NCBI GenBank assembly: GCA_019308925.1
Contig: JAFDHG010000011.1
Span: 1-42,014 of the forward strand
DNA length: 42,014 bases
From: Deltaproteobacteria bacterium
GTDB lineage: Bacteria > Desulfobacterota > B13-G15 > RBG-16-54-18
Reading direction: 5' to 3'
Below the pieces are notes generated by a model. The model did no database searches. It was not told the origin of the DNA and saw only the letters and a list, made by a program, of their open reading frames with translations. A program made the position numbers and the translations under genes. This document shows, piece by piece, positions 24,655 to 33,215 of this stretch (its first letter is position 1; every line of letters begins with the position of its first letter).

Positions 24655-25494
24655 TTAATTTAAAAATCCTGCCTGTCTCAATTCTCGTAATACTGCTCGA
24701 TATGCTTGACTGAATTCAGGGAGTGTTGCTATGTGAGAAGAAAGACGTATTCGCCAAAGTTTCTTTAAGCTTGCTTCTTTTCGTAGAAACTCTTCTCTCA
24801 CATCGGTTAATTTTTTGTCCCGGAATTCACTTTTCAGCTTGATAGCTTCGGCCAACTCAGCAAGATTCATGTATCGATTGGTAGTTAGGTACCATATATC
24901 GTAAAGGTCGCGAGGTTCATTTCGTGCACGATCTAATAGAGCTATTACTTTTTCAGCAGCTATTTCAGCAAGGGAATAGACACAAACAGTTGCATCCTTA
25001 GGCAAGTCTTCATATTCATCATATCCTTTAAGGACTATTCTCTCTTCAATGGGAAAGACAATTTTTTCTCGTATTGTAATATCTACTTTGATCTCCTTAC
25101 CAGAGACGCTGGGCAAGGGACCTTCATATTCTAAGAAAAAGGTATAGCTGTTTCCATGGGTATGACGGTCATGACGGCTAAAATGTAGTATGATCCCTGA
25201 GGCTTGCTGTGTATGTTTAAAGGCAATATCGAGATCCTTTTGGATTTTTTCAATGGGAACTTCCCTTGCCAAGGTGAAATCAAGATCTTCTGAAAAACGA
25301 TAGTCTGGGAAGTAGCATTTCTTAATGGCTGTACCTCCTTTGAATAAGAAAATATTTTTAAGGGGACTTTGGGATAACCCTACTAAAAACCAGGAGATGC
25401 AATAGTCACGCTCAAGGATTGCTTCAGTAATACGGCGGTCTCCTTTTCGGGCGAGTCGATTGGATAGTAGTGAAAGATTTCGCTGGGGAATCAT
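24655..25494 (-). CDS. AbiEii-type nucleotidyltransferase toxin
   Basis: 279 residues. It carries the nucleotidyltransferase signature of AbiEii/MenT proteins: IFLFKGGTAIKKCYFPDYRFSEDLDFTL (GG[TS] followed by DLD, residues about 52-78), then KVDITIREKIVF, and VYSLAEIAAEKVIALLDRARNEPRDLYDIWYL. AbiEii enzymes act with GTP/CTP on RNA targets and belong to type IV toxin-antitoxin systems that also give phage abortive infection. The ATG overlaps the antitoxin stop by one base (TAATG). It looks complete. Confidence 0.9.
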   Translation of the reverse strand: MIPQRNLSLLSNRLARKGDRRITEAILERDYCISWFLVGLSQSPLKNIFLFKGGTAIKKCYFPDYRFSEDLDFTLAREVPIEKIQKDLDIAFKHTQQASGIILHFSRHDRHTHGNSYTFFLEYEGPLPSVSGKEIKVDITIREKIVFPIEERIVLKGYDEYEDLPKDATVCVYSLAEIAAEKVIALLDRARNEPRDLYDIWYLTTNRYMNLAELAEAIKLKSEFRDKKLTDVREEFLRKEASLKKLWRIRLSSHIATLPEFSQAYRAVLRELRQAGFLN

Positions 25495-26324
25495 TATGTT
25501 CTTACCACAGATAGAAGTTCTTCAGGAGATACATTAAGCTGAAGTCTCCATTTTCGGAGGAATTTCCCCTCAGATGGTAAAAGCGGATCTAATCGCACAT
25601 AGGTTTCTGTTAGATATGAGCGGAGAATTTCCCGGTCTTCGGGAGTACCAATCTTATAAAGTTCAAGAATATAACCCAGTCTGCGGATAACAGAACCCCT
25701 ACTCATCTTCACCGCATACTCGATAAGTCGGCTTGCATTTATATCCTGTTGGCGCATCCAAAGTCCTTTAGCTACTTCTGTCAAACCACCGCAATATTCT
25801 GGTTGTTTAAGAGCGTCAATGACTGTTCGTTCAAGATTGCTTATTTTTATTTTTTCCTGCTTTGTTACCCAGTGGTCACTCAAGCCAAAGAAAAATTTCT
25901 TTTGACTATGGATAAATCGAAATTCAATGCCCAGTGCATTAACAGGCCTGCGTGATTTTAAGGTCGTTACATAGACAACTAATTGAGGCTGAGTTACCAT
26001 CCCATGAATTTCCATAGCTGTGCCATGAGAAAGATAGTAACCCTTTCCACCTACAATCTCACGGGCCACAACGAACGGGTTTCCTATGTACTCACATTCT
26101 TTCCCGAGCTCAAACGGTATTAAGATGAAAAGACCTGATTTTAAACGTGTAACAAGCCCTCTGGCCACAAGCTTTCGGACAAAATTACGGGAGGAAGCTT
26201 CGTCCAGATGAAGGATCTTTTGTACTTCTTTCAGTCGGAAGATAGGCCTATTTTGCTCATAGAGCGTGGTAACCAAATGAGCGGATTGAGGACCCAGGGT
26301 TTTTAGTTTATTATTGTAACGCAT
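25494..26324 (-). CDS. AbiEi-type antitoxin with N-terminal winged helix
   Basis: 276 residues. The N-terminal part (RPIFRLKEVQKILHLDEASSRNFVRKLVARGLVTRLKSGLFIL) is a winged-helix DNA-binding domain. The following AbiEi domain has the pattern YYLSHGTAMEIHGMVTQP, FRFIHSQKKFFFG, and ISNLERTVIDALKQPEYCGGLTEVAKGL. It is the cognate antitoxin and probable repressor of the operon; its stop overlaps the toxin start. GGAGG lies 8 bases upstream of ATG 26324, inside an inverted repeat next to a good promoter. Confidence 0.9.
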   Translation of the reverse strand: MRYNNKLKTLGPQSAHLVTTLYEQNRPIFRLKEVQKILHLDEASSRNFVRKLVARGLVTRLKSGLFILIPFELGKECEYIGNPFVVAREIVGGKGYYLSHGTAMEIHGMVTQPQLVVYVTTLKSRRPVNALGIEFRFIHSQKKFFFGLSDHWVTKQEKIKISNLERTVIDALKQPEYCGGLTEVAKGLWMRQQDINASRLIEYAVKMSRGSVIRRLGYILELYKIGTPEDREILRSYLTETYVRLDPLLPSEGKFLRKWRLQLNVSPEELLSVVRT

Positions 26325-26327
26325 TTC

Positions 26328-26373
26328 GTGTCCTCCTAAGACACATTCTATATTAGTAACATAACATTTTCAA
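26328..26373 (-). promoter_or_regulatory. Promoter and inverted-repeat operator of the AbiE operon
   Basis: On the minus strand TTGAAA (26373-26368) and TAGAAT (26350-26345) are exactly 17 bases apart. Directly downstream lies GTGTC (26328-26332) / GACAC (26340-26344) with a 7-base centre, which contains the GGAGG ribosome-binding site and covers the expected transcription start. AbiEi antitoxins bind inverted repeats at their promoters, so this is a good candidate operator; as RNA it could also hide the ribosome-binding site. Confidence 0.6.
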
Positions 26374-26697
26374 CTATTAAATTATATTCAAAATGCATTT
26401 AATGCCTTATCAGGACATTATTTGCATTTATAATAAAATAAACTCAGATCCTAGAGAAATTGGCTGTATGTGAGGTATCAGAGAGGAGAATATCCGCATA
26501 AAATGTAATATACTCTCTTTATCCAGACCTCCCCAAGATGATCCTTCATGTTATCAATAAAAGCAAGAGTTGTAAGAGGGGATCAGAATTAAGTTGATGG
26601 CAATTGCAGTAATAGGACAATATCGCAAAAGGGGGGTAGGTGAAAAACCTTTGCCCTCGGGGATGGGTTAGAATGAGATTGCCCGCCAGGAGGGGCT
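26374..26697. other. Intergenic stretch with no gene recognised
   Basis: AT-rich near the AbiE promoter, then GC-richer toward the radical SAM gene at 26698. I searched both strands by eye for cobalamin-riboswitch boxes, since a B12-dependent gene follows, and for tRNA arms and found neither. No coding sequence with a ribosome-binding site is supported. A leader RNA of unknown type remains possible. Confidence 0.4.
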
Positions 26698-28185
26698 ATG
26701 ATATATTTTTTGAGTGGAGAGGAGAAGATGTCCCCTTTATCTTTAGATCCCCCAAGGGTACTCCTGATCAACCCCAATAAGATGAAGCCCCCGGTCACCC
26801 CCATCGGCCTCGACTATATCGCCAGTTCCCTGGAGGTGGCGGGCTTTGAGGTGGACCTGATCGATCTCTGCTTTGCTTCCTCATGGCAGGGAGAATTGGA
26901 CGCATATTTCGATGATCATGCCCCCCTGGCCATCGGGGTCACCGTGCGCAACACCGATGATTGCTTGTACCTCAGCCAGGACTTCATAGTCCCGCGGATA
27001 AAGGTGGTAATTGATTATCTCAAAGAGAAAACAACTCGTCCCCTTATCCTGGGAGGGGTTGGTTTTTCGGTGATGCCTGAGCACATACTGGCGTATTTAG
27101 GGGTGGAACTGGGGATCTGGGGGGATGGGGAGTGGAGCTTGCCTGCACTTTTGAAAAAGATGGCAAAGGGGGAGGACTTTTACGGAATCCCCGGTCTAAT
27201 CTACAGGAGGAATGGGGAATACCATAGGAATCCCTCTGAGCTTTCCGACCTCCTGGAACTCCCGCTCCCGCTGAGGGAAGCCGTGAATAACCCCAGGTAC
27301 TTTCGAGAGGGGGGCATGGGAAGTGTGGAGACCAAGAGGGGATGTGAGCAAAGGTGCATCTATTGTGCCGATCCCCTGGCCAAGGGGAGGAGGTATCGTC
27401 TGCGTCCACCGCACATAGTGGTGGATGAGATGGAGATCCTCCTAGAGATGGGGGTGGATCATCTGCACATCTGCGATAGCGAGTTCAACCTCCCCTATGA
27501 CCATGCCATAGGGGTCTGTGAGGAGATCATCAGGCGCGGTTTGGGCAAGAGGCTCTCTTGGTATGCATATCTGAGTCCAGTCCCCTTCTCTGAGGAGCTG
27601 GCCCAGTTGATGTCCCAGGCTGGGTGTAAGGGAATAGACTTTGGGGCCGACCATGGGGACGATCGGATATTGAAGAACCTGGGTCGGCAGTTCACCTCCG
27701 CTGACCTGAGAAGGACGGCCACCCTCTGTCACAGATATGGGATTCCCTTCATGTATGACCTCCTTTTGGGTGGCCCTGGAGAGGGTAAGGAGAGCCTAAC
27801 CAAGGCCATCTCTCTGATGAAGGAGATAGGGCCCTCGAGGGTGGGGATCTCGGCAGGTATCAGGATCTATTCCGGGACGAGGTTGGCCGAGATCGTCCAG
27901 AAGGAAGGAATCCACGAGGGGAATCCCAGCCTGCGGGGGGTCGTGAGGTCGGACTGTTTCGCCCCTATCTTCTATGTCTCACAAGGCTTAGGGGATGAGT
28001 TGATCCCCTTTATCACCTCTTTGGTAGAAGGAGACGAAAGGTTCTTTTTTGGGGGTGGGGAGGAGGCTGAGGCCAACTACAATTATAATGACAACAGCGT
28101 CCTCATGGAGGCCATCAAGAGGGGATATCGCGGCGCTTTCTGGGACATATTGAGGAGGTTGGTCGAAGAAGGCCGAGGTGGGTAG
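26698..28185 (+). CDS. Cobalamin-binding radical SAM protein
   Basis: 495 residues. N-terminal B12-binding domain (about 20-150: PRVLLINPN, GLDYIASSLEVAGFEVDLIDL, LILGGVGFSVMPEHIL), then the radical SAM domain with CEQRCIYC (CxxxCxxC) near residue 219, GADHGDDRILKNLGR, and LLLGGPGEGKESL. This architecture usually performs C-methylation or other carbon-centred chemistry with SAM and cobalamin. AGGAGG lies before ATG 26698, and a second in-frame ATG at 26728 also has a good site, so the start is ambiguous. It stands alone with no biosynthetic partner, and the substrate is unknown. Confidence 0.88.
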   Translation: MIYFLSGEEKMSPLSLDPPRVLLINPNKMKPPVTPIGLDYIASSLEVAGFEVDLIDLCFASSWQGELDAYFDDHAPLAIGVTVRNTDDCLYLSQDFIVPRIKVVIDYLKEKTTRPLILGGVGFSVMPEHILAYLGVELGIWGDGEWSLPALLKKMAKGEDFYGIPGLIYRRNGEYHRNPSELSDLLELPLPLREAVNNPRYFREGGMGSVETKRGCEQRCIYCADPLAKGRRYRLRPPHIVVDEMEILLEMGVDHLHICDSEFNLPYDHAIGVCEEIIRRGLGKRLSWYAYLSPVPFSEELAQLMSQAGCKGIDFGADHGDDRILKNLGRQFTSADLRRTATLCHRYGIPFMYDLLLGGPGEGKESLTKAISLMKEIGPSRVGISAGIRIYSGTRLAEIVQKEGIHEGNPSLRGVVRSDCFAPIFYVSQGLGDELIPFITSLVEGDERFFFGGGEEAEANYNYNDNSVLMEAIKRGYRGAFWDILRRLVEEGRGG

Positions 28186-28301
28186 GGCCCTCATCCTGGA
28201 TTGCTATTGAAATAGCTCGTAGCTCATGGCTGATAGCTGATTGCCCCTTGTGTCATTCAATGCGTTGACTACTTTGGAAAAGATCCTTTTGTCTAAACCT
28301 T

Positions 28302-28712
28302 TCAGCCCGTTACCTTGACATACCTCATCCGCAGGTCATAAAGGAGGCTGCTGAGCAGGTTTTCCTCATCTTGGTTGAGATTCCCTTTGGTCTTTTCCTG
28401 GAGGATCCCCAAGATATCGATGGTCTGTTTCGCCAAGGGGATATTCTTGGCCATCTTCTGGGTGGTGGGTTCTGGGATTTCCCCCAGGTGGATCAAGACG
28501 GAGGTGCTCAGGGAATAGACAAAGGTGGAGAAGGTTACCTCCGGCAAAGGAGGGATTTCCTCCTTTTCTTCTCTCTTTTCCTCTTGTTTTCGCTCCTCTC
28601 TTCTCTCTTCCTTTATCTCCTTCTTTTTCTCTCTTTTTTTCTCCCCTTCTTCGGCAGTGAACCTTTTGTCTATAACCCTGAACCCCTTTTTTTCCTCCTT
28701 TTCCTCTTCCAT
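28302..28712 (-). CDS. DUF1844 family protein
   Basis: 136 residues from ATG 28712, chosen because AAGGAGG lies about 9 bases upstream (the frame is open to 28739). Residues 1-60 are a low-complexity Lys/Glu/Arg stretch, probably a disordered or coiled segment. The C-terminal 75 residues match DUF1844: VTFSTFVYSLSTSVLIHLGEIPEP, LAKQTIDILGILQEKTKGNL and ENLLSSLLYDLRMRYVKV. The function is unknown; DUF1844 proteins are widespread in Desulfobacterota, as I recall. It follows kptA without a gap and is probably in the same operon. Confidence 0.8.
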   Translation of the reverse strand: MEEEKEEKKGFRVIDKRFTAEEGEKKREKKKEIKEERREERKQEEKREEKEEIPPLPEVTFSTFVYSLSTSVLIHLGEIPEPTTQKMAKNIPLAKQTIDILGILQEKTKGNLNQDEENLLSSLLYDLRMRYVKVTG

Positions 28713-28739
28713 TCTCCTTACCTCCTTTAATCTGGACAT

Positions 28740-29471
28740 CTAAACATGACGTTGTCTGCGGCGATATCTCCGGGAACGGTCCTTCCAGGTCTTTGCTTTT
28801 TCCTTCTGGTGAAGGGGTTCCATCCTCAAATTGAGCACTACGGAGCCAGGAAGCTCCCTCTCGACGGGGGGGCTTTTCCTTTTTGCAGGCCGCTTCTTTT
28901 CCGGCATGACCTTGGAGATGGGTGGGCCGATGACATAGGTTGGAGGAATGTGGTCCGCTAAATAGATCAAAGGGTTTGCCTGATAAAATGTTATTCCCTG
29001 CTCGTAGGCCCTCTGAGCCATGATCTCCAAGATGAGGGGGTGAGGGTCTCGACGTCTGCCGATCCGCAAGGCGAGCTCCGGGGAGGTGCTGAGGTGGATG
29101 TACTGTCTTCCCATGGGATCGAGGCCTCGTTGGATGATATGCGGATATGTCTTACGTCTGGTCCCGTGATAGAGGATCTTGGGGGGTGAGCTGGGTTCAT
29201 ACCTTATCCTTTGGGGTAGAGAATGCCCATAGGTGGCCCTAATCCTCTCCCCTTGCACATTAAATCTCTCCCGGTCGCTGGTATAAACCACCTCCAAGAT
29301 GTGAGAGCGTCTTACATAAGACCATCCCTCCTCCTCGGCAATGGCCTGTTGTAGCTCTTTAATGGAGATAAACCCGTCTTCGTCGAGGACCAATCCAAAT
29401 TCATCGGGACGGTGCCGCAAGATGTAGGCCATGAGCTTGCTCAGGGCAATTACCCTATGCCTATGGGACAT
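28740..29471 (-). CDS. kptA: RNA 2'-phosphotransferase (KptA/Tpt1) with basic C-terminal extension
   Basis: 243 residues. The N-terminal winged part has LSKLMAYILRHRPDEFGL, EDGFISIKELQ and IRATYGHS; the ADP-ribosyl-transfer part has LYHGTRRKTYPHIIQRGLDPMGRQYIHLS, and ALRIGRRRDPHPLILEI. Tpt1/KptA moves an internal RNA 2'-phosphate to NAD+, giving ADP-ribose 1'',2''-cyclic phosphate. The fold normally ends near residue 185. Here about 58 more residues rich in Lys/Arg (KKRPAKRKSPPVERE, DRSRRYRRRQRHV) follow, possibly RNA-binding. The upstream gene's stop is one base before its ATG. The usual bacterial substrate is not known, because bacterial tRNA lacks the yeast splice scar. Confidence 0.9.
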   Translation of the reverse strand: MSHRHRVIALSKLMAYILRHRPDEFGLVLDEDGFISIKELQQAIAEEEGWSYVRRSHILEVVYTSDRERFNVQGERIRATYGHSLPQRIRYEPSSPPKILYHGTRRKTYPHIIQRGLDPMGRQYIHLSTSPELALRIGRRRDPHPLILEIMAQRAYEQGITFYQANPLIYLADHIPPTYVIGPPISKVMPEKKRPAKRKSPPVERELPGSVVLNLRMEPLHQKEKAKTWKDRSRRYRRRQRHV

Positions 29472-29472
29472 C

Positions 29473-29855
29473 TCAGTTGAGCCTCCGTCGAAACTCCTCC
29501 TTGCACTCTTCCATCTCCTCTAAAAACTTCTCAATGTGTTTTAAGGCCTGTTCTTTATATCCCTTTTGGTTACTGACGGTGTACATGTACATGAGTTTGA
29601 CGATGGTTTGGTAAATCCCTTGAGGGTCCTTGCACCATTTCTCTATGGGGCAGATGAGGCAATTTTCCTGGTACTCCAGGCAGAAGGCCCCCCCATGCGG
29701 GCACTCTCGATGATGGGCCCGAGTTCGGACATCTCCTCCAGCGAGAGGAGGGACTCCTTAATCCTCATCCACTTTTCTATGGTGATGTCGAAGAGGTTTC
29801 CCCCCTTCCTGAACCTCTCCACTATCTCCTGAAAGGTCAGCAGCCTGGTCCCCAT
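29473..29855 (-). pseudogene. Cys-rich protein gene split by a frameshift
   Basis: Two overlapping frames make one plausible protein. The 5' part reads MGTRLLTFQEIVERFRKGGNLFDITIEKWMRIKESLLS, then EEMSELGPIIES. The other frame continues with ECPHGGAFCLEYQENC, LICPIEKWCKDPQG and ALKHIEKFLEEMEECKEEFRRRL, stopping TGA at 29473-29475 one base before kptA. The cysteine pattern (CPHGG.FC...C..C....C) suggests a metal site. The switch must occur between about 29690 and 29740, which contains a run of seven C. A real frameshift, slippage at the run, or a sequencing/assembly error are all possible. I do not recognise the family. Confidence 0.55.
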
Positions 29856-29965
29856 CCCTCCCCTTGCGGACAAAAAAGGGACATAAATCCCTTTTCCCAT
29901 CAATCCCTTTGCCGAGGGCTTAGTTTCATGGTTCTTCTCCAAAAAAGTTGCTAAAAAGGGTCCAC

Positions 29966-30190
29966 GGATTCGAGGATTCAAGGGTTCAAGTGTTTGTCTT
30001 CTAAGGATTTAATATTTTATAAGTGCCTCGATCATCCTTTCAACATCTCCTATATCCCTTATAGGACTCCCTCCTTATCTGTGATGCTAACTCATATATT
30101 TCCTTCCTCGGAAGACCATTGTAACCTTATAAGTTTCAACAATTCTTAAGTATTTCACTTGACCACTGGAATCCTTGACCCCTGGAATCC
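29966..30190. mobile_element. Relic of a palindrome-ended element carrying an S23/four-helix-bundle gene fragment (copy 1)
   Basis: The left arm, containing GAGGATTCAAGGGTTCAAGTG (29972-29992), and the right arm, containing CACTTGACC and GGAATCCTTGACCCCTGG (30156-30190), are largely complementary. Between them the minus strand still encodes pieces typical of four-helix-bundle (23S intervening-sequence) proteins: LPRKEIYELASQIRR (about 30065-30121) and DVERMIEALIKY followed by TAA at 30009-30011, now in different frames with the middle missing. A second copy with almost the same arms is at 33094-33215. The rest of 29856-30258 shows nothing else. Confidence 0.65.
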
Positions 30191-30258
30191 TGTCAATTCC
30201 ACCAACCAAGATGGAAAAGATCCAGTTTTATATAATAATAATCCAAGGGCTCTCTTTG

Positions 30259-30624
30259 TCAATCTCCGGATTTTACCTTGATGATCCTGTTTTCTTCATC
30301 TACGTAGATGAGCTTTGGGTGATGGTGGCTGATCTCCTCCTCATCGAGGAGGCCATAACTGGCGATAATAATCAAGTCGTCTTTGCTCGCCTGGTGGGCA
30401 GCGGCGCCGTTGATGCAGATGACACCAGACCCCCTTTCCCCTTTAAGGACATAGGTCTCAAAACGGTTCCCATTGGTCAGGTTGTAGATCTGGACTTGTT
30501 CAAGGGGGAGGATACCTGCGGCCTCCATAAGCCCTTCATCGATGGTGATACTCCCCTCGTAGTCGAGGTTGTCCTCAGTTACCTTTGCCCGATGGATCTT
30601 GGCCTTTAACATAATCCTCTGCAC
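30259..30624 (-). CDS. panD: Aspartate 1-decarboxylase precursor (PanD)
   Basis: 121 residues. Makes beta-alanine from aspartate for pantothenate. The pyruvoyl-forming self-cleavage site is Gly24-Ser25 in [18 protein letters not shown] near the N-terminus, [13 protein letters not shown], and [19 protein letters not shown] are family landmarks. It is the last gene of the pantothenate operon, one base after panC. Its C-terminus is followed by the relic element at 29966-30190. Confidence 0.95.
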   Translation of the reverse strand: MQRIMLKAKIHRAKVTEDNLDYEGSITIDEGLMEAAGILPLEQVQIYNLTNGNRFETYVLKGERGSGVICINGAAAHQASKDDLIIIASYGLLDEEEISHHHPKLIYVDEENRIIKVKSGD

Positions 30625-30625
30625 T

Positions 30626-31474
30626 TTATCCCTCCTTTAGGATGAGGTTGTCGATCAACCTGGTTCTACCTATCCTTACGGCCAAGGCGATAACTGCCTC
30701 GTCCTCGATCTCCTCGATATCCTCCAGGGTTTGTGGATCACAAATCTTGGCGTAATCGATCTGTGCTGACTTTTCTGCCTCGATGATCTCCCTTATCTTC
30801 TGGAGGATAACCTTTGCGCTTCTGGTGCCCTGGCGAAAGAGTTCTTCGCCCATGAGCAGGGAACGATACAGGCTCTGGGCCGCCTTCCTCTTCTTTGGAT
30901 TGAGGTAGGCGTTGCGCGAGCTCATGGCCAGGCCATCGGCCTCCCTTACAGTGGGCATCCCAATGATCTCGATATCCATGTTGAGATCCCCCACCATCCT
31001 CTTGATGGTGACCAGTTGTTGGTAATCTTTCTGGCCGAAGAGGGCGAGGTGGGGCTTAACGATGTTAAATAGCTTAGCCACCACCGTGGTCACCCCGCGA
31101 AAGTGGTGGGGGCGCGAGATACCGCAGAGGTTCTTGGTGACCTTTTCTACCTCCACAGAGGTCTGAAATCTGGTGGGGTACATCTCTTGGACCGAGGGGG
31201 TGAAGACGATATCCACCCCCACCTTTTGGGCCAGTTTGAGGTCCCTTTTCATGTCACGGGGATATTTCTCATAATCCTCCCCTGGGCCGAATTGGGTGGG
31301 GTTGACAAAGATGCTAATGATCAACACATCTCCCCTCTTCCTCCCCTCCCGCATCAATGAGAGATGGCCTTCGTGCAGGTACCCCATGGTGGGGACGAAG
31401 GCGATGGTCTTTCCCTCCTTTTGGAGCTGTTGCGCCTGCCGCTGCATCTCTTTGACCCCAGCGATGATCTCCAT
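30626..31474 (-). CDS. panC: Pantothenate synthetase (PanC)
   Basis: 282 residues. Ligates pantoate to beta-alanine with ATP. Motifs: [16 protein letters not shown] (HIGH-like), [66 protein letters not shown] (KMSKS-equivalent SSRN). The length is normal. It starts 7 bases after panB stops and ends one base before panD starts, so these genes are one transcript. Confidence 0.96.
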   Translation of the reverse strand: MEIIAGVKEMQRQAQQLQKEGKTIAFVPTMGYLHEGHLSLMREGRKRGDVLIISIFVNPTQFGPGEDYEKYPRDMKRDLKLAQKVGVDIVFTPSVQEMYPTRFQTSVEVEKVTKNLCGISRPHHFRGVTTVVAKLFNIVKPHLALFGQKDYQQLVTIKRMVGDLNMDIEIIGMPTVREADGLAMSSRNAYLNPKKRKAAQSLYRSLLMGEELFRQGTRSAKVILQKIREIIEAEKSAQIDYAKICDPQTLEDIEEIEDEAVIALAVRIGRTRLIDNLILKEG

Positions 31475-31481
31475 CTCGCCC

Positions 31482-32288
31482 TCAGAGGTAAAAGCTGTGT
31501 TCCTCGGTGGGGAATGCCCTCTCCCTCACCTCCTTTATATATCCTCCCACTGCTTGGGAGATGACCTTTCGCAAGTCTACATAACTCTTCACGAATTTGG
31601 GGCGAAACTCCCCTAAGAGTCCCAACAGGTCATGGATCACCAGTACCTGGCCGTCACAATGCACGCCTGCCCCGATGCCGATGGTGGGGATGCTCAGCTT
31701 TTCGGTGATCTCTTGTGCCAGCTCCACAGGTATGCACTCCAGCACCAGGGAGAAGGCCCCGGCCTCCTCCACTGCCAAGGCGTCCTCCAATATCTTTCGT
31801 CTCTGTTCCTCCACCTTGCCTTGTACCTTATATCCCCCCATTTGGTGGATGGACTGGGGGGTCAGGCCAATATGGCCCATGACCGGGATGTCGATGCCGA
31901 CGATGGCCTTGATAACCTCCTTCATGTTGGACCCTCCCTCCAGCTTTATCGCCTCGGCCCCGCTTTCCTTGATCATCCGTCCTGTATTCCTCTTTGCGTC
32001 CTCAATGCTTATCTGGTAGGACATGAAGGGCATATCGATGACCACCAGGGCCCTCTTGACGCCCCTGACCACAGCCCTGGTATGGTAGATCATCTCCTCT
32101 ATGGTAACCGGGAGGGTGTTGGGATAACCTGCCACCACCGAACCAACCGAATCTCCCACCAGGAGGATGTCCACCTCGGCCTCATCTAGGATACGGGCGA
32201 AGGGGGTATCATAAGCGGTGAGCATAGCGATCTTCTCCCCCCTTTCCTTCATCTCCCTTATGCCAGGTACCGTTACCTTCTCCTTCAT
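31482..32288 (-). CDS. panB: 3-methyl-2-oxobutanoate hydroxymethyltransferase (PanB)
   Basis: 268 residues from ATG 32288, chosen because AAGGAGGGGG lies just upstream; the frame is open to 32408 but the extra part crosses a terminator hairpin. Adds a hydroxymethyl group from methylene-THF to ketoisovalerate. Motifs: [82 protein letters not shown]. It is the first pan gene after the deoxynucleoside kinase and the terminator at 32327-32360. Confidence 0.96.
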   Translation of the reverse strand: MKEKVTVPGIREMKERGEKIAMLTAYDTPFARILDEAEVDILLVGDSVGSVVAGYPNTLPVTIEEMIYHTRAVVRGVKRALVVIDMPFMSYQISIEDAKRNTGRMIKESGAEAIKLEGGSNMKEVIKAIVGIDIPVMGHIGLTPQSIHQMGGYKVQGKVEEQRRKILEDALAVEEAGAFSLVLECIPVELAQEITEKLSIPTIGIGAGVHCDGQVLVIHDLLGLLGEFRPKFVKSYVDLRKVISQAVGGYIKEVRERAFPTEEHSFYL

Positions 32289-32326
32289 TTCCCCCTCCTT
32301 GATTTTGATGTTGTTGGTATTAGGAC

Positions 32327-32360
32327 AAAAGGCCTCCTGGACCGTCCCAGAAGGCCTTTT
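32327..32360. terminator. Hairpin terminator/attenuator between deoxynucleoside kinase gene and panB
   Basis: AAAAGGCCT (32327-32335) and AGGCCTTTT (32352-32360) are perfectly complementary, extended by CTGG (32337-32340) / CCAG (32347-32350) around a single mismatch. T-runs exist on both strands. It lies 35 bases after the stop of the upstream kinase gene and 39 bases before the panB start, so it may end the kinase transcript or control read-through into panBCD. Confidence 0.7.
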
Positions 32361-32394
32361 TATTCTATTTAATACCTTCCGTCTCAGTCCAGCC

Positions 32395-33039
32395 CTACCT
32401 GGATCCAAGCGGGATGTAATACCACGTCCCCTTTCTGGTCCCTTTGATTTCCCTCAATAGGTCCTCAAAATCCTCCCTGCTCTGGACAAAGTCGATCTCT
32501 GTCGTGTCCACCACCAGAAGAGGGGATTCGCTATAATAGAAGAAGTAATCCCTATATGCCTCCACCACCTCCTTCAAATACTCCAAGGAGATATCCCTCT
32601 CATAGTGCATCCCCTGTGTCCTGATCCTCTCTTTGAGGACCTCGGGCCGGGCCTGCAAAAGGATCACCAGATCAGGTCGGATGATCCTGCTGTCCAAGAG
32701 GGAATATATTCCTTCATACAACCTCAGTTCATCTTTGTCAAGATTTATGTGGGCGAAGATCCTGTTGCGGTCAAAGAGATAGTCGCTGATAATCATCTCT
32801 TGGAAGAGGTCTAGTTGGCTGAGGTCCTTTTGTTGTTGATAGCGGGTGAGGAGGAAGAACAACTGGGTTTGAAAGGCGTATCCCTTCCTGTCCTGGTAGA
32901 ACTTTTCCAAAAAGGGGTTGTCCTGCGTTCTCTCCAGGAGTAGTTCTCCCCCCAGCTCGGTGGCCAACATCTTGGCCAGGCTTGTCTTGCCCACGCCGAT
33001 GGGCCCCTCTACCGCGATATATCGCTTCTCACCTTCCAT
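32395..33039 (-). CDS. Deoxynucleoside kinase family protein
   Basis: 214 residues. P-loop [18 protein letters not shown] (residues 8-25); [15 protein letters not shown] (substrate Glu); [27 protein letters not shown] (the DRS-like motif); [21 protein letters not shown] (lid arginines) and [17 protein letters not shown]. The family phosphorylates deoxyadenosine or deoxyguanosine. It sits just upstream of panBCD, an association I recall from other Desulfobacterota-like genomes; a pantothenate-related substrate cannot be excluded. It is followed by a terminator. Confidence 0.88.
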   Translation of the reverse strand: MEGEKRYIAVEGPIGVGKTSLAKMLATELGGELLLERTQDNPFLEKFYQDRKGYAFQTQLFFLLTRYQQQKDLSQLDLFQEMIISDYLFDRNRIFAHINLDKDELRLYEGIYSLLDSRIIRPDLVILLQARPEVLKERIRTQGMHYERDISLEYLKEVVEAYRDYFFYYSESPLLVVDTTEIDFVQSREDFEDLLREIKGTRKGTWYYIPLGSR

Positions 33040-33093
33040 ATTTTACCTAAGCCCTCATGAGGGTTTATCCTCACCCATGCCTATAAAAATACA

Positions 33094-33215
33094 GGGTTCA
33101 AGGATTCGAGGGTCCAAGGGTTCAAGTCTTTGTACTGTAACTTCTGCCTAACATTTAATCTTAATAATTCTTAACTATTTCACTTGACCCCTTGAATCCT
33201 TGACCCCTTGAATCC
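33094..33215. mobile_element. Deleted copy 2 of the palindrome-ended S23-like element
   Basis: The left arm, containing GGATTCGAGGGTCCAAGG and GGTTCAAG (33094-33126), and the right arm, containing CACTTGACCCCTTGAATCC and CTTGACCCCTTGAATCC (33181-33215), form a long inverted repeat. The interior is only about 54 bases and keeps the sequence next to the right arm that copy 1 also has (AATTCTTAA-TATTTCACTTGACC with one difference). The gene itself is gone. Both copies bracket the pantothenate operon (29966-30190 and here), so homologous recombination between them is possible. Confidence 0.65.

Noticed and set aside
26589-26697. Possible cobalamin riboswitch before the B12-dependent radical SAM gene.
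   Set aside because: No B12-box-like conserved sequence or supporting stems were found; only G-rich and C-rich runs are present.
28202-28245. Run of AGCT-containing words (TAGCTCGTAGCTCATGGCTGATAG).
   Set aside because: Simple low-complexity repetition in an intergenic gap; no paired arms or second copy in the window.
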